Positions 12,051-27,366 of a stretch of DNA of 64,000 bases are shown one piece after another. Numbering within the stretch: position 1 is the first letter of the stretch; every line of letters starts with the position of its first letter. The stretch is from NCBI GenBank assembly GCA_020081605.1, contig JAHREC010000007.1, forward strand, positions 744,001-808,000, in the 5' to 3' direction. The DNA is from Albifimbria verrucaria (lineage: Eukaryota; Ascomycota; Sordariomycetes; Hypocreales; Stachybotryaceae). The position numbers were made by a program, and so were the translations under genes. The notes beneath the pieces were generated by a model, which saw only the letters and a list, made by a program, of their open reading frames with translations, made no database searches and was not told where the DNA came from.

Positions 12051-14185
12051 AGACGATGCGTGTTCCCGGTGGGTTACGAGGCGTCTCGACTACAAGGTGG
12101 GGTTGTTTTATTTTTGCCAAGTCAAGGGCACCGTCAGAAAAAGAGAGAAGATTGGTTTTGTTATTTCTGGAAGCGAGTTTCGCTGGTTGTAGATGGATGG
12201 AAGCATGTTTAGGAGGAGGCTGAGGTAGAACAATGGAATTGTGAGACATGTTGCCGCTTGCCTTGCCTTGGCTTTTGTGTGTGTGTAAGTGATGCTGTGA
12301 GCGTCCAAGAGGTGTGCCGGTTCCATGACATAATCTGATCCATCTTGGCCATTGTGAGAATTTACAGAACTTGCCCATCTGCACGACATCTCCGTCGTGA
12401 TCCACACTTGGTGTGTGGCTTCGGCTTCACCACCTCATTTACCTTTCGCGGTGTTGGTTCGTCGCGTGCTTAGTCATCATCGCTGAAAGCAGTAGGTGAA
12501 GGGAGCCAAGGCAGACACGAAACGGCAACAACAGGCGACGACACCCACAGCAAACAAAGCGAATGGGCCATCCCGTATCCCCAGAGATATTTTTGCTAAC
12601 CGCAGGTGCTACGGTGTCATTCCCGCAGGGACGTTCTCGCCTGTCTCCTGAACCCGCGGGGCCTAATCTCGGGGCGCTGAGGGCGATCGACTAGCTGCTG
12701 CGCGCGTGCCGCATCGCAACGCTCGCTTAGGTGATTATTTTTACGGGTATCGCCACGCGCTTAGCGGACTGGACTGCACCCCGACAAAGCGGAGAACAGG
12801 GTAGGCCAGGGCGCCGGCGAGCATCGTGCAGAGAGCTTCCGTGGCAAACAAGGCCGGAGAGCTAGCCCTGCGTGGGTGAAGCGCTGGGGTTGAGACGAGA
12901 GGTGAAGCGCAAGCCTCGTCTCGGCAAGCATATCGTCTCCCGTGTTGCTGTGTCCAGCTGCGCTTTCTTGGATCCGGCCGTGGTACGACTGATACGGCCA
13001 TTGACTTATTCACTATAGCTCTCGGCAGTTCATGCAAAACAACCACGGCACAGCTCAGCTCAGCTCAGCCAGACACAGTCATATCATCTATTCCGTTCCC
13101 CCAAGACACACGGGAACACGGCATCCCAAACATCTCACCCGCCGCGTGTGCAGCGCACATCTCACTGCAGCAGCAAGGGCACGCCTCCTCATGCAACCCG
13201 TCTCCCGCTAAGTGCGGAACTGGGAGGGGTGTGGTTCGCCTTTCGTGCCAATCTCTGTTTACCAACCACGACTCAAGCTTTTTCTGCTCGGGACATTTAT
13301 CGTTTTTACGGGGAAGGCCGGACATACCACGACCACGACCAGCGAATACAGTCGCCGGCTGGGCTCGTGCCTAAATTGCCCTGATCCACCTGGCCCGATC
13401 CACGGGGCCTCTCTGATCTCACGCCGTCATCTCCTGGGGTGAAAAGGCAACCTTGGGCTTCAGATGACCCTGACGAATCCCCACCGGTGCCTCGGGTCCC
13501 GGTTCCGGTTCCGTGGGTGTTGCGGGAGGAGGAGGAGCAGCATCAGGTGCAGGAGGAGGTAGGGGTCAGGCCTTGAAGCGGAGCGTGCAGGCGGCGTTTG
13601 ATGGTACGTCCGTATAGAGGAGCGAGCGGTTCATCTCGCTCTCTCTCTCTCCTTTCTTTCGTTCTTTTTTCGACTTCTCCTCTTTTATTCCACTTTCCCT
13701 TGTTGATCTCTGGTTTCCACGTTTTATTTCTATTTTTATTTTTCTTCTTCTTAAGCAAGGGAATATTTTTTCCTTTTATTCTTTCACATGCCTATCTCGG
13801 AATACCGATCTTCGTGTATGAGTCCATTTTTTTCTTCTCATTTCGTTGTATCCTTTTTTTTTTTTTTTTGCTTGGGGCCCTTGTCCTCATTAATGCCATC
13901 ATCGCTTTTGCGTTCGTCGTTTATTCGGTTAAAAAATCCCTGACCGCCTTCCCCTCGTGCTTGGTTCGCCCGTTCAGGGGACAGGACAGGGATTCTGCCG
14001 GGGCCTTTCCCTTTCATATCAAAGTTGATTTGGAAGATTCACGACAACGCAGCGTCTTGTATTTTCACCCTGTTTTGCCCAAGTAAATCAGGAAACAGAA
14101 AGATCGAGGGCATTCGCGGGTCTCCTTGCACCCACCGTGATAAAACCGGGCTCGTTGATTCGGAGGCTGCGGCTCAGCGCTCGTT
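12051..14185. other. Intergenic; 3' region of arp2 and long leader/promoter of ssn3
   Basis: No coding gene is seen. The right half (13634..13870) is strongly pyrimidine-rich, with a CT-repeat stretch and an uninterrupted run of 16 T at 13854..13869. This is typical of fungal promoter or leader sequence. Open frames across it are low-complexity translations and were not called. Confidence 0.55.
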
Positions 14186-14725
14186 ATGCCTCTCCGACTC
14201 CGGCCCGGCGTGCCCCATCACGATAGCTCCTTGTCTGGCCTCTCTGCTTACCACCACCGTCTTCCAGACCACCATGACCGCACCGCCTCGTACCAGCCCA
14301 AGGTGCGCGTCACCGACCGCTACCGCATCGTCGGTTTCATTAGTAGCGGCACCTACGGCCGCGTCTACAAGGCCGTGAGCCGCGGCCCAGGCGCCGATGG
14401 ACGCCCCGTCGGCTCCGAGGTGGCCATCAGAAGTTCAAGCCCGACAAGGAGGGCGAGCAGGTCTCCTACACGGGGATATCCCAGAGCGCTGTCCGCGAGA
14501 TGAGTCTCTGCTCCGAGCTGCGCCATGGCAACGTTATTCGCCTTGTCGAGATCATCCTCGAGGACAAGTGCATTTTCATGGTCTTCGAGTACGCCGAGCA
14601 CGACCTGCTCCAGATCATCCACCACCACACCCAGCAGCCCCGCCACCCCATCCCTCCGGCCACCGTCAAGAGCATCATGTTCCAGCTGCTCAACGGCTGC
14701 CAGTACCTGCACACCAACTGGGTCC

Positions 14726-14763
<38 letters not shown>

Positions 14764-15610
14764 TCTTCCGGCGAGGTCAAGATCGGCGACCTGGGCCTCG
14801 CCCGTCGCTTCGACAAGCCCCTGCACTCGCTCTTCAGCGGCGACAAGGTCGTCGTAACCATCTGGTACCGCGCCCCGAGCTCATCCTCGGCTCCTACCAC
14901 TACACCCCGGCCATCGACATGTGGGCCGTCGGCTGCATCTTCGCCGAACTGCTATCCCTCCGGCCCATCTTCAAAGGCGAGGAGGCCAAGATGGATAGCA
15001 AGAAGACGGTCCCCTTCCAGCGTAACCAGATGCAGAAGATTGTCGACATCATGGGCCTACCCACCAAGGACCGCTGGCCCCTGCTGCCCACCATGCCCGA
15101 GTACAACCAGCTCAGCACTCTGCAGCCGCCCATCTACTCCCACGGCCACCAGCATCACGGCCACCACAGCCACCACCACCACCACCATCAGCAGGCGCAC
15201 CACCACCACAGCTCCGGCGGCCGCAGCTACTCGGGCAACAACACCCCACCCGGCGGCGGCTCCAACCTCGAGAAGTGGTACTACAGCACTATCGGCCAAA
15301 CCACATCCAGCTCCGGCTCTTCCACATCTCCCTCGCCTCCCTCGGCGCCGAGGGCTACAAGCTGCTCGCAGGCCTGCTCGAGTACGACCCCGTCAAGCGA
15401 CTCACCGCCGCACAGGCCCTGCAATCGCCCTTCTTCAGCACCGGCGACCGCGTCAGCTCCAACGCCTTCGAGGGCCTCAAGGTCGAATACCCCCACCGCC
15501 GCGTCAGCCAGGACGACAACGACATCCGCACCAGCAGCCTCCCCGGCACCAAGCGCAGCGGCCTCCCCGACGACTCCCTCCTGCGCCCGTCAAAGCGCGT
15601 AAAGGAGTAG
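14186..15610 (+). CDS. ssn3: CDK8-type kinase of the Mediator kinase module (Ssn3/Srb10), about 475 aa
   Basis: Kinase motifs appear in order: Gly loop [24 protein letters not shown] (PSTAIRE-like helix), hinge [12 protein letters not shown], catalytic loop [18 protein letters not shown] (DLG in place of DFG), [10 protein letters not shown], and [20 protein letters not shown]. The CDK8 insert [18 protein letters not shown] and the tail [20 protein letters not shown] identify Ssn3. The kinase works with cyclin Ssn8, Med12 and Med13, phosphorylating the polymerase II CTD and regulators in the nucleus. A His-rich insert (about 15140-15220) follows QLSTLQPP. The frame changes near 14428, at C4 14873-14876 and near 15313; three single-base additions restore 476 codons. 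The upstream start is less certain than the kinase core. Confidence 0.95.
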
Positions 15611-17046
15611 CCAGCGCAACAAAACAGACAATCTACAAACCGAGGTTGTGCATCGTCAAGCCCCAGTTCATAATCAAATACCAAGCGGCGTGTGGTTCTC
15701 CCCTATACCACTCAGCAATAGCGACATATACTAAACACACGTACATCGTGTATCCAGCCCGGGAGGAGAAGCGGCGTCATTATTTGTCTACGACAATGGA
15801 AGCAAGGTTTTATGGGATACAAGCGTTGAATTTTCTTTTTCTTTTGCATAGTTATGACGGATAGGGTTATGACGCAGGCGTTGAGAGGTGGGAGTATGCG
15901 GTGTTGATATGTGATATCATCAATGTTATGTTCTCCTTGATGAGAATGAATGCTCGTTGCCCCTGTTTGGTGATACCCGCATTATGTAGTATGTCTGTAG
16001 ACCGAGTCTTGGACACCGTGTATACGCTACGACATTGTTGGGAATTACGTATATTCTAGTCTTGGTCTATACAGATAACTTCTACCTGACACCGTCCCAC
16101 ACCGGGGCCGTCGCATCATCACCACCATCTCACAACCTGTAGCCACTTCCACAAAGCAACAGACAAGCACAGCAAATTAATCTATTAACCTAAAAAAATC
16201 CCAATCTCGTAAATAACCACCACCTTTGTCTTCACGTCTATCAGACCCTCCGGAACCCTGTTCGTTTCGCCCCTCTAGGCCGTAACCAAAGGCATTAAAA
16301 ACAAACAAGAAACGAAAGAAGAAAAAGCCAGTATTAAAGCAGCACTCGGTCAGGCCCGCATGAAACAACGCAAACGAAGAGAACCGAGTTTATCGAGTGA
16401 ATACAGGTACATACACTGAATCGAAGAGGGGGAAAGATGAAGGGAGGAAGAACGCCAACAGGAGGGATAGAGGGAGGATCAGTATAGTGTATATACGCGA
16501 TGGATCCGCGGGTACGGGAAGTCTCGATGTTTGTGGACCGGTAATACCACGCGGGACCCCCATCGCACGTCAGCTATCCTGCACACCTGTCCCTGCCCTT
16601 CTATGCTGATTGTCCTTTGTAAAACCAGATCCGGGTCCCGTTCGACCCTGGACTTCTTATCATCGTCTCTTGGAAGAATAAAAACCTGAGGGTATTGCGA
16701 AAACCAATGAAAAATAACAACAACACTCGCGATTCACTCGGCCTCGTGCGCCGGCGTCACCGTTCGTCTTTGGGGAAGAAGTGAAATCGTAGGCCCGAGT
16801 AACGTCGTCACCAAACTATGTGCGGTCTCGAGCTGGTACTGGACTGCATTTGGGTAGGGTCGGAGGGTCGATATTTGAAGGAGAAGGGCTGTGGTTCTCG
16901 ATTGTCGGCGTGGTCAGTCGGTGAGGCTACATCAGTCGTGAAAACGCCCCGTCCAGGGCCCCAATCAGTTCGTCAACGCCCGTGATTAACATGGACAGCC
17001 TCTCATCCTGAAGTGCCGCATGCTTCTGATCCCAAGGGCAGCGCGC
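15611..17046. other. Convergent intergenic region, ssn3 / arf6
   Basis: The 1.4 kb between two convergent stop codons should be mostly 3' untranslated sequence and terminators for both genes. A-rich tracts lie at 16180..16330. No gene, tRNA or repeat was recognised. Confidence 0.5.
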
Positions 17047-20123
<3,077 letters not shown>

Positions 20124-21412
20124 TCACGCTCGGTACTCAATCACGAACCGCCTCTCTACCTGCTGTAGCGTCGTTGAGTCGTTTTCCCTTCGAACTTTAG
20201 GTTTACCTTGCCGTCGTCTCCCATGCTGTGCACTTCGGCCTTGTAGAACGTCGTGGTCTGCGGGTACAGCGCCAGCACTACCTTGCCCGACTCCCAATCC
20301 TTCAGCGTCCCCGCCTGGCTCTCCGGTGTTATGGGTATCATGCTGCTCGCGCTCGATCGATATTCCTTCTGCTTGCTGTGGTCGTCGGGCTCCACGTCCA
20401 GCACCTTGTAGCGCCGGCTCTTGCCCTCGCCTAAAACCTGTGCCACCTCGCCTAGTATCCAGTCCGATGTTTGCTCGCCGCTCGCTGCCTTGGGCTTGAA
20501 CGCCACCGCGTCGCCTTTCGAGAAGACGACCTTACTCTTGTTCCCTGCGGCCCCGGGGTGCCCACGGATCCGAGGCCGGGCCCGCTCCCGAGGATCCTTG
20601 AGGTTCTACACTGTCAGTGCGCGGGGCATGCTGTCTCTGTCACGGTTGCTGCTTCTGTCGCCACGGTCGCCGCGATCACCACGGTCGCCCCTATCGCCTC
20701 GGTCTCCACCTTTGCGCGACGAAGACCCGGCGACGGGGCTCGGTACGGGCGAGTCCCCGCCCCGTCGAAATCGTAGAGCGAAGAGGCCGCCGCCGCGGCG
20801 GAAGCGGCTGATGCTGCCGACGTGGATGCCGCAGCCGTCGCCGCGGCGGACGATGAGCTGTCTCTGGTGTCTCGCGAATCGCGGTTGTCGCGGGTAGCGG
20901 CGGCTCTCTTGGCCGGGCCAGCTGCCTGCGCCTCGGCCTGCTCCTTGGCCACGACGACGGCCCTCAGAACCTTAAGCTGCTCGGTGATGGCCTTGAGGGC
21001 AGCGGTGTTGGAGTCGGAGTATTTAACGCCGGTCCTGCACAGCTCCTCCATCTTCTTCAAGGCGTCGGCGGGGATGCGATCCGGGTCCATGGCGCCGACC
21101 TGCTTGTCGGCGGCGACGAGCTTGGCGAGACTGTCGTTCTCGGCATTGATGCCGGCGACGATTTCGTTGATTTCCTTCTTGCAGATCTCCCAGATCTGGA
21201 CCTCCTCGCCGTGGGAGTTGCCGTTGTTGCGGTTGGAGCCGCGGCCGCTGCGGTTTCGCTGGGACATGACGGGGTGCTGGGGCTGGCGTTGGGGTGTTGT
21301 TGTTGTTGCTTCCGCTGTCGCGTCGTGTGGGCGACTCTTGGTAGTAGGGGCCTAGCTCCTCGTGGAGGTTGTCGAGCTCGCTTCGGCGGTTCTTCTTCCT
21401 CTTGTCAGCCAT
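20124..21412 (-). CDS. sgf29: SAGA-associated factor Sgf29 (C-terminal tandem Tudor protein)
   Basis: The start MADKRKKNRRSELDNLHEEL at 21412 leads into a helical segment (VQIWEICKKEINEIVAGINA, then KYSDSNTAALKAITEQLKVL). An Ala/Ser- and GDRGDR-rich linker follows, then the C-terminal Sgf29 domain: VVFSKGDAVAFKP, DWILGEVAQVLGEGKSRRYK, VLDVEPDD, and TTTFYKAEVHSMGDDGKVNL. Family members bind H3K4me2/3 through paired Tudor folds and help recruit SAGA. The frame changes several times, including a G4 run near 20755 and the GGGAAAA context at 20182-20188 (plus strand TTTTCCC). Past the last site the other frame gives the expected ERRFVIEYRA ending, which sets the stop at 20124. Frame changes near 20590-20630 and near the N-terminus (about 21270) leave those segments less certain. 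Confidence 0.88.
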
Positions 21413-23096
21413 GGTGGCCGCCTCAGGGCAAAAGACATCCAATTGTTTCCTCCCACCCCTTGCTTGCAGGCCGGACGGAAGAGAAGGCAGGCCAATTGGA
21501 CGCGACGCAGTGGGACGCAGGTCCAAAGAAGGAAATCAGGAAGCTTTGGATATACGAAACTGACAAGTAAAACCAACTGATAACGAAACGAAACGAAGAG
21601 TAAAGTAGAGGATTTGATTTCAACAGAACGCGACAAATTAGATAGGGAGAGAGAAGCAACAGACGGGGATCGGCGGAATAATCGCGCGGGCTCGCTCGGC
21701 TTGTCCTTCGCTACTGCTGCGTGCTGCTGCTCAAACAAGCCAAGCGAGAGAGACGCAAAAGTAAGAAAAGAAGAGGAGGGGGAAAAGTTGCATCGAGAAA
21801 ATTCAAAATAAAAGGAAGCAGCAGAGAAAAGCCATGTCATTACGGAATCGAAAATGCAAATGCCAGACAAGCAAGCAAAGAAAGCAGAGCACCACTCCAA
21901 GTCCGGCGCTGCACATGCAAAAACACGCAAAAGTGGCCTAGACTCACTCTCGCTCTCACTCACATTGGATATCCCGAGTGGGTCGCGCGCGCGCAAAGAT
22001 GGAGAAGACAAGGCTGGTGCTGGCGGCGCGCCGACAAGCACCTGATAGACCTCTCCGGGGAGAGGAGACGAGGGAGAAGTGAGGAGGACGACGGCGAAAG
22101 AGAGAAAAGTCGCGTGGGGTGGAAGGGGAAAGGGGGAGGGAGAAGAGGCAAAGGAAATAGAAGAGAGGGTGTTGGAGGAGGAAGAGTTGAGGTGGTGGTG
22201 GATTGGTTGTGGGAGGGATCAATAAGTACGGTAAGGGAGGACGAGAGGTGCGAGGTGAGAGATGACGAACAAGGTACCTGCGGTTTCTGAAGCTTATCGC
22301 CTGGGATTGATGGTCCCAGCCTGCAGGTCGAGGTACCGACTACCTGCGACCTTGCGACCTGCAACCTGCGACCTGAGCCTGAGGTGCTCGCGCGTCACCC
22401 CAGCTTGTGTGGGGTTGCAGGCATTGGATCACGGTCGATGCCCTGCCCCTGCAACTGACGGCGGCCGGCCCTGTTGTCGCGTTCTGAATTGCATATATAC
22501 AAATTAGATAAGACGTGAGAATAGCATAAGGAGTCAGCGTAAACTTATGATATTGTAGAGCAACAGCAAGTCTCAATGAGCGACTCTATTGTCAAGTTAT
22601 TCGCAGTGTCTACCTAGTACCTAGGCACCTACTAGTAGGGACTATTCATTCAATGCACGTCATTGCCAAACACCAAGTGGTACTAGGTACAAAAACGCCG
22701 CCCACGGTCAGCCATCCAGGTCGACATGGCAAACTCCAGCTGCGCATCTACCATGGTTTGTTGAGAAACACTGAATTATCGTTTGTAACAGACCCAACGG
22801 AGCCAAAGGCACTCGAGCTTCCCTGTCTCTACCATCTGCTCTGTCCAGCTAGACCACACCATTTACCTACCTAGGTATTTACGCCTCAAACAAAATACAC
22901 ACCCGAACATGAGTAGCACTCTGCCATCTAAACCAGCCCGACTTACACACGAGCTCGTCATGGCACTAGACACTGTTCCGTACATTTCTCATTAACTGGT
23001 TGCGTATACATGCTATCGTCACCTCATAATAGACAAGCTCCTTGTCTACCTGCTTTTCTCGCCTTTCTTCCGCTTTCGCCGTCCAGCCGTACTCCT
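21413..23096. other. Intergenic: sgf29 promoter and 3' flank of mannose-6-phosphate isomerase
   Basis: The first half is purine-rich on the plus strand, with a GA/GGA-rich block at 22050..22260 that produces long spurious ORFs on both strands. Around 22330..22380 there is a short internal repeat of ctgcgacctgc / ttgcgacctgca type. No gene is supported. Confidence 0.5.
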
Positions 23097-24509
23097 TTAT
23101 AGTTTCTCCTTGCCTGAGTCGCCCACCTCACAAAACGCTTTGAACACAATGAAATCGTCCTCTTGACCCTCTACCGTAGATTCCAGCACGCACTCGGCTG
23201 TGGAGCCCACAAAGTACACATACCCCTCGCGCATCTCCTCGCTCGTAGGTCCCACCGAGATCTTTCCTGTCCACCCGTGCAGATGACAATGCTTGGCCCC
23301 TCGAGCGGCTCAAACGTCGCCTTGGCACCCGGGCCGCGGAGCTGTGCACGCGCCACGCTGAACTCGTCGATGGGAGGGTCGTACAGGAGCACCGATGATC
23401 CGCTGCTGTAGGCTTGTCGGTTGAGCTTGGCGTACGGGTATTCCTTCGGTGTCATTTTCTGCTCCTCGATTGGCGCGTAGTTGTATGTGAGCATGTCCAC
23501 AAGCGTCGACACATCCTTGAACTTAGGCGTCAGTCCTGCCCGCACCACGTTGTCCGACGCAGCCATGCACTCCATGATGTCACCCGACACGTACGCGTGG
23601 ATGTCGTCCGCCACCAGGAACAGCGCTTCGCCCGGCTGCAACTTGACGAAGTTGAGGAAGAACAGCACAAAAGACCAATGTCGGCACCGAACTGGCCATG
23701 AAGGCGGGTCACCAGTTCCGACAACACCTCGCCCGACGTTGACGCAACGCCGCCACCCGCAAACCCAGAGCCCTCCGACTCAGCCTGCTTCACCAGGTTG
23801 GAGATCTCCTTTTCGATATCTTCTGCCGAAGAGGACATGAGCGCCCCGAATGCCTTCTGCAATGCCTTCTTGCTGGTCTCGTTAGGTCCCTCGCCTCCCT
23901 CCTTGGCCACCTTGACGAACTCGTTCTTGGCTTCCTCTCCAACCAGGCTTGCCAACGAGGGGACCGTCTCGAGGAAGTGCGCAATCTCCTTTAGCGGACG
24001 GAAGCCGCAGAGGCCTTCGAAGGGAGTGATGGCAATGGCCATCTCGGGCTTATGGTTATCGTCGGGGTAGTTCTTGGGGTCTTTGGCGTGCAGCTGTTCG
24101 GCAAGCTTCTTGTTGGGGTGGGCCTGGATCGACAGGGCCTTGTTGATCGAGAGCACCTTGAAGAGGAAGGGCAGCTTCTCGCCGTACTTGGCGGAGACGG
24201 ACTGGGAGAGGAGAGCCTTGTTCTGGGAGAAGAGGTCGAGGAGGGTGCGGCCGGAGGACAGCTCCTTGGAAGGGTTCTTGGGGTGAGTACCCATCCATAG
24301 CTGGAGGAGGTGAGGTTAGCACAGCGAATTGAGCGGCAAAGGACGGCGCATGATGTGTACCTCAGCGTAGGGCTCGTCGGATTGGATCTTGAGGTCGGGG
24401 TTGGCGTTGCGGCAGCGAAGCGAGCAGCGGCCGAGTCGTTGCCCTTCTTGCCCCATTCATACGAGTTGACGCCGCATTGCAGCCGGATCAAGGGGACCTG
24501 CAACACCAT
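23097..24509 (-). CDS. manA: Mannose-6-phosphate isomerase, type I, about 451 aa
   Basis: The protein starts [20 protein letters not shown], the type I PMI N-terminus. Further signatures are [26 protein letters not shown] (zinc-ligand Gln and His), [18 protein letters not shown], and the C-terminal [20 protein letters not shown]. The enzyme interconverts fructose-6-phosphate and mannose-6-phosphate in the cytosol, feeding GDP-mannose, glycosylation and wall synthesis. A 60 bp intron (24301..24360) splits ELW. The frame changes at an AA near 24415, at A4 23669-23672 (plus strand) and near 23255; one base at each restores 452 codons. The true C-terminus (ending GDSGKEKL, stop 23097) lies in the frame after the last site. 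Identity is clear; breaks are read as sequence errors in an essential gene. Confidence 0.95.
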
Positions 24510-26035
24510 TTTCGATGGATAATCTGGAGATTCGATTGAAGAGAAGGAGGATTCGGAGTATCTGATTAGGTTGGGAGAGTGGGAGGGAAGCAGTGAGGAG
24601 AAAAATCGAGGGAGAAAAGCAAAACAGAGACGTAAGAGTAACAGCAAGACTTTAGTCTACATGTCACATGCAGCAGGCCGGGAGTTTCTGTCCCGTCAAC
24701 GTCAGTCAGTGAAGCGACGTCAACGCAACGCTGATCCAAGAGCAAAGCTGCCCCGCCAAGCTGGTTAGCCATTACCCCGCTGTGGACCCCTGTGGCTGGC
24801 CACTACGGCGTTGCCTCCAGTACCTGAATGCTCTGAGCCACAGGGGCCAATCCCATTACACATGGCCTGCAGCAGTAGCTCCAGTCTGGCCAGAGACCAA
24901 CCAGGTCGAGTTTAGTCCTCGTATAAGTCACGCCGAGAGAGACTCCTCATCCCAGCATCTTTGTCACTTGAATTACATTGCGTACGCCGCACTATATACA
25001 CTAACGTAGGAGCTGCTTACATTTTGAATGAGAAAATAAAAGTGTACAATAATTACCGCGAGAAGAAGAGAGACAGAAGAAAACACAAAAATAGAAATAA
25101 AAGTAAACAAATAACTTAAATAAAACAGGCAGACACGCACGCATGCTGCACTTCTAGACCGCCTCACTTCACTTTGTTGAGGCCAACACATCTGATCTGC
25201 ACTTACACGCACCTCCGAGACACACCACGCCTACCAACCAACCAGTTTCTACAGCTGACACGGCCCGGCACGTTTCAGCGCATTTCCACGCAAATCTGCA
25301 TTTCTCTTACGGATTCGTTAGGTTGAGTCCTTTCCTCCCCGTGAGTTAACGTTATACTGCACATTGCCATTTACTGTTAACCCGGTTACAAACAGTGCAG
25401 GTTGACCACGTTGTTTCACAGTTCTAAACCAGACACAACGACCTAACTCATTATTGCTACTATCCACGGTTCTGGCTCCAGGTTCTTGGGCACGATATGT
25501 TGGTTTCCATTCTGAATTGCCCTCTCAATCTATAATACACCAACTGTCTGTCTATCAAGCTTCGTTCCTCCTGTCCATAATCCCCTATGGTGGACCACCC
25601 TAATTATCCTCCACAACGTTCCCATCCAAAAGTGACCAAACAAAAATAACATAAATAGATTTCTGGTGACAATTAGAAGCAAGCTAGGCATGCGCTGTGG
25701 ACTTGTATGTCCGTGTTCTCGCTGTCATTTTCGACTGACCGGGTCGTCTTTGACATTTGGCTTGTTCTTTCATCGACAGGTTAACGTATGGTTGCCACTG
25801 TGGCGACGAGCAGGCGGCAGCTGTGTTCTTGGAAACTTTTCACAAGTGCAGCTCGCCTTGGTAGATGTTGAGATGCGAGAAGCTCACGCATTCTGATCTG
25901 GAAAGAGACTGAGCGCAAGTGAACTCATGCACAGTAATGTACAGCATGGCATCGTGGATGATGCAAGCTACACCTTCATATAAGAGCAATATTGCCCAGT
26001 TTACCAAGTTCGGATCGGGCCACGAAACCCCAAAA
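24510..26035. other. Intergenic, PMI promoter and 3' flank of the Zn2Cys6 gene
   Basis: No gene is seen in about 1.5 kb. A purine-rich block with A runs lies at 25025..25125. The tract likely combines the PMI promoter (left side) with the terminator of the Zn2Cys6 gene (right side). Confidence 0.5.
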
Positions 26036-27366
26036 TTAAGCCCTCAGCGATGGCCGCGATGGCTTACGCTCATGGCTCATCTCGTCCTCCGAGCCCACGA
26101 CCTCGCAATGCTCCACAGGGCCCATGTATGGACCATGATGCCCATGATTATGCGACATGTACCCATGTGGCCCAGTTCCCATGACCATGGCCGGTGCTGG
26201 CCCCGTCGCCTGCCGTGTGGTGTCCGCATATCGGTACGTCATCTCGGCCGTAGGCGCCCCAGGTCGCTGGGGACTGACAGGAGTATGAGACATCATGGCC
26301 TCGCCAGGGATGATGAAGACGTGGTGTACATGTCGTTTTGGCTTCTGAGAGGCGAGGCAAGCGGGTACGATGAAGAAGACGATGAAGAAGCCACCCCGGA
26401 GGTATCGTAGCTACTGTAGCCTGTCTGCTCGCCCGTCGGGCTGGTCGTGGATGGCGTGCTACTGGTCGAGGCCTGGGAGTGCTTGGCATACGCAGGAGAC
26501 ATGGAGTGGTTGCGGTACATATACTGAGTCGTTCCTGTCAGTGCTCCTGGACGACTTAGGGGCGGAGTGAGCCGTTCGTTGTGGCTTTGCAAACTCACAG
26601 CATCGACACTTACACCGGGGTAGGAAAAGCCTGCCGCCTCAGCTCCATGAGCGCCGCGATGCATCATGGTCGGTGGCTGAGGAGGAGGCGGGCCCGTACT
26701 GAATCCATAGTCTGGGTCGGGCTCAACGTAGACACCGCTGGGCTTGATGCCAGCAGGCGCGGATCCGAGACGGTAGCCCACCATGTAACCGGGTTCCTGT
26801 ACAGAATGATACGGCGAGTACATGGGACACTCGGTTGTTGTGTCCTCGGCTTGGTATCCAGTCGCATAGCCAGGCACCTGGTAGTACTGCTTGCTGTTAT
26901 AGGGATATGTCGAGCTCTGGCGATACTGCAAGTCCTCGCCAACAGGGACGCCCTCATAGTGACCAACGGTGGACAACATGCTGGGACCAGAGTTGCCGCG
27001 GGCCTGAAATTGCCGGGACAGGTCTATGGCATACGAGAAGCCGTCTGCTCGCAATGTTGTTTCCTGAGAAGAGACCTAAGTGCCTGTTAGTCCTCGGGTC
27101 TCGTGCTAGCGAAGGATTGGTGTGTAGCCGTACTCGAAGGTACTGGCAAGGCTCATGCCCAGCATTCTTGCAGTTGGTACAAGGCTGCCCGCTGCCATCG
27201 TCACCGCTGCACCGAATCTTTCTCTTGCGGCAGCGTCCACACTGTCGCTTTGGTCAGTTCTGTTTGCTCGACTACGCATCTGGGTCAAACCCACCGCAAC
27301 TGCAATCCTCTTGCGCTGAGCTGAAGAGGCATCTTCCAGCGTCTCCTTGCCGGTGCCACTGCTCAT
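26036..27366 (-). CDS. Zn(II)2Cys6 transcription factor, about 406 aa
   Basis: Three exons: 27295..27366, 27134..27241 and 26036..27075. Introns are 53 bp (GTGGGT..ACAG) and 58 bp (GTACGG..TTAG). The first junction builds KRIAVACGRCRKRKIRCSGD, followed by CTNCKNAGHEPCQYLR. This gives the complete six-cysteine binuclear cluster C-x2-C-x6-C-x9-C-x2-C-x6-C close to the N-terminus. The rest is Ser/Tyr/Pro-rich low complexity (a GFSTGPPPPQPPT segment, a run of seven Ser) and then His/Met/Gly-rich near the C-terminus, without the usual fungal-specific middle domain. One frame change near 26300 (CCC run) is needed to reach the stop at 26036; total codons then equal 407. By family it is a nuclear DNA-binding regulator of CGG-type sites. 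Targets are unknown. Confidence 0.88.

Noticed and set aside
13598..14086. 162-codon open frame rich in Phe and Leu
   Set aside because: It is a translation of the CT- and T-rich leader of ssn3; Phe/Leu runs come from base composition.
21721..22290. Long opposed open frames upstream of sgf29
   Set aside because: Products of a GA-rich block; Arg/Glu/Gly or Pro/Leu/Ser low complexity on each strand.
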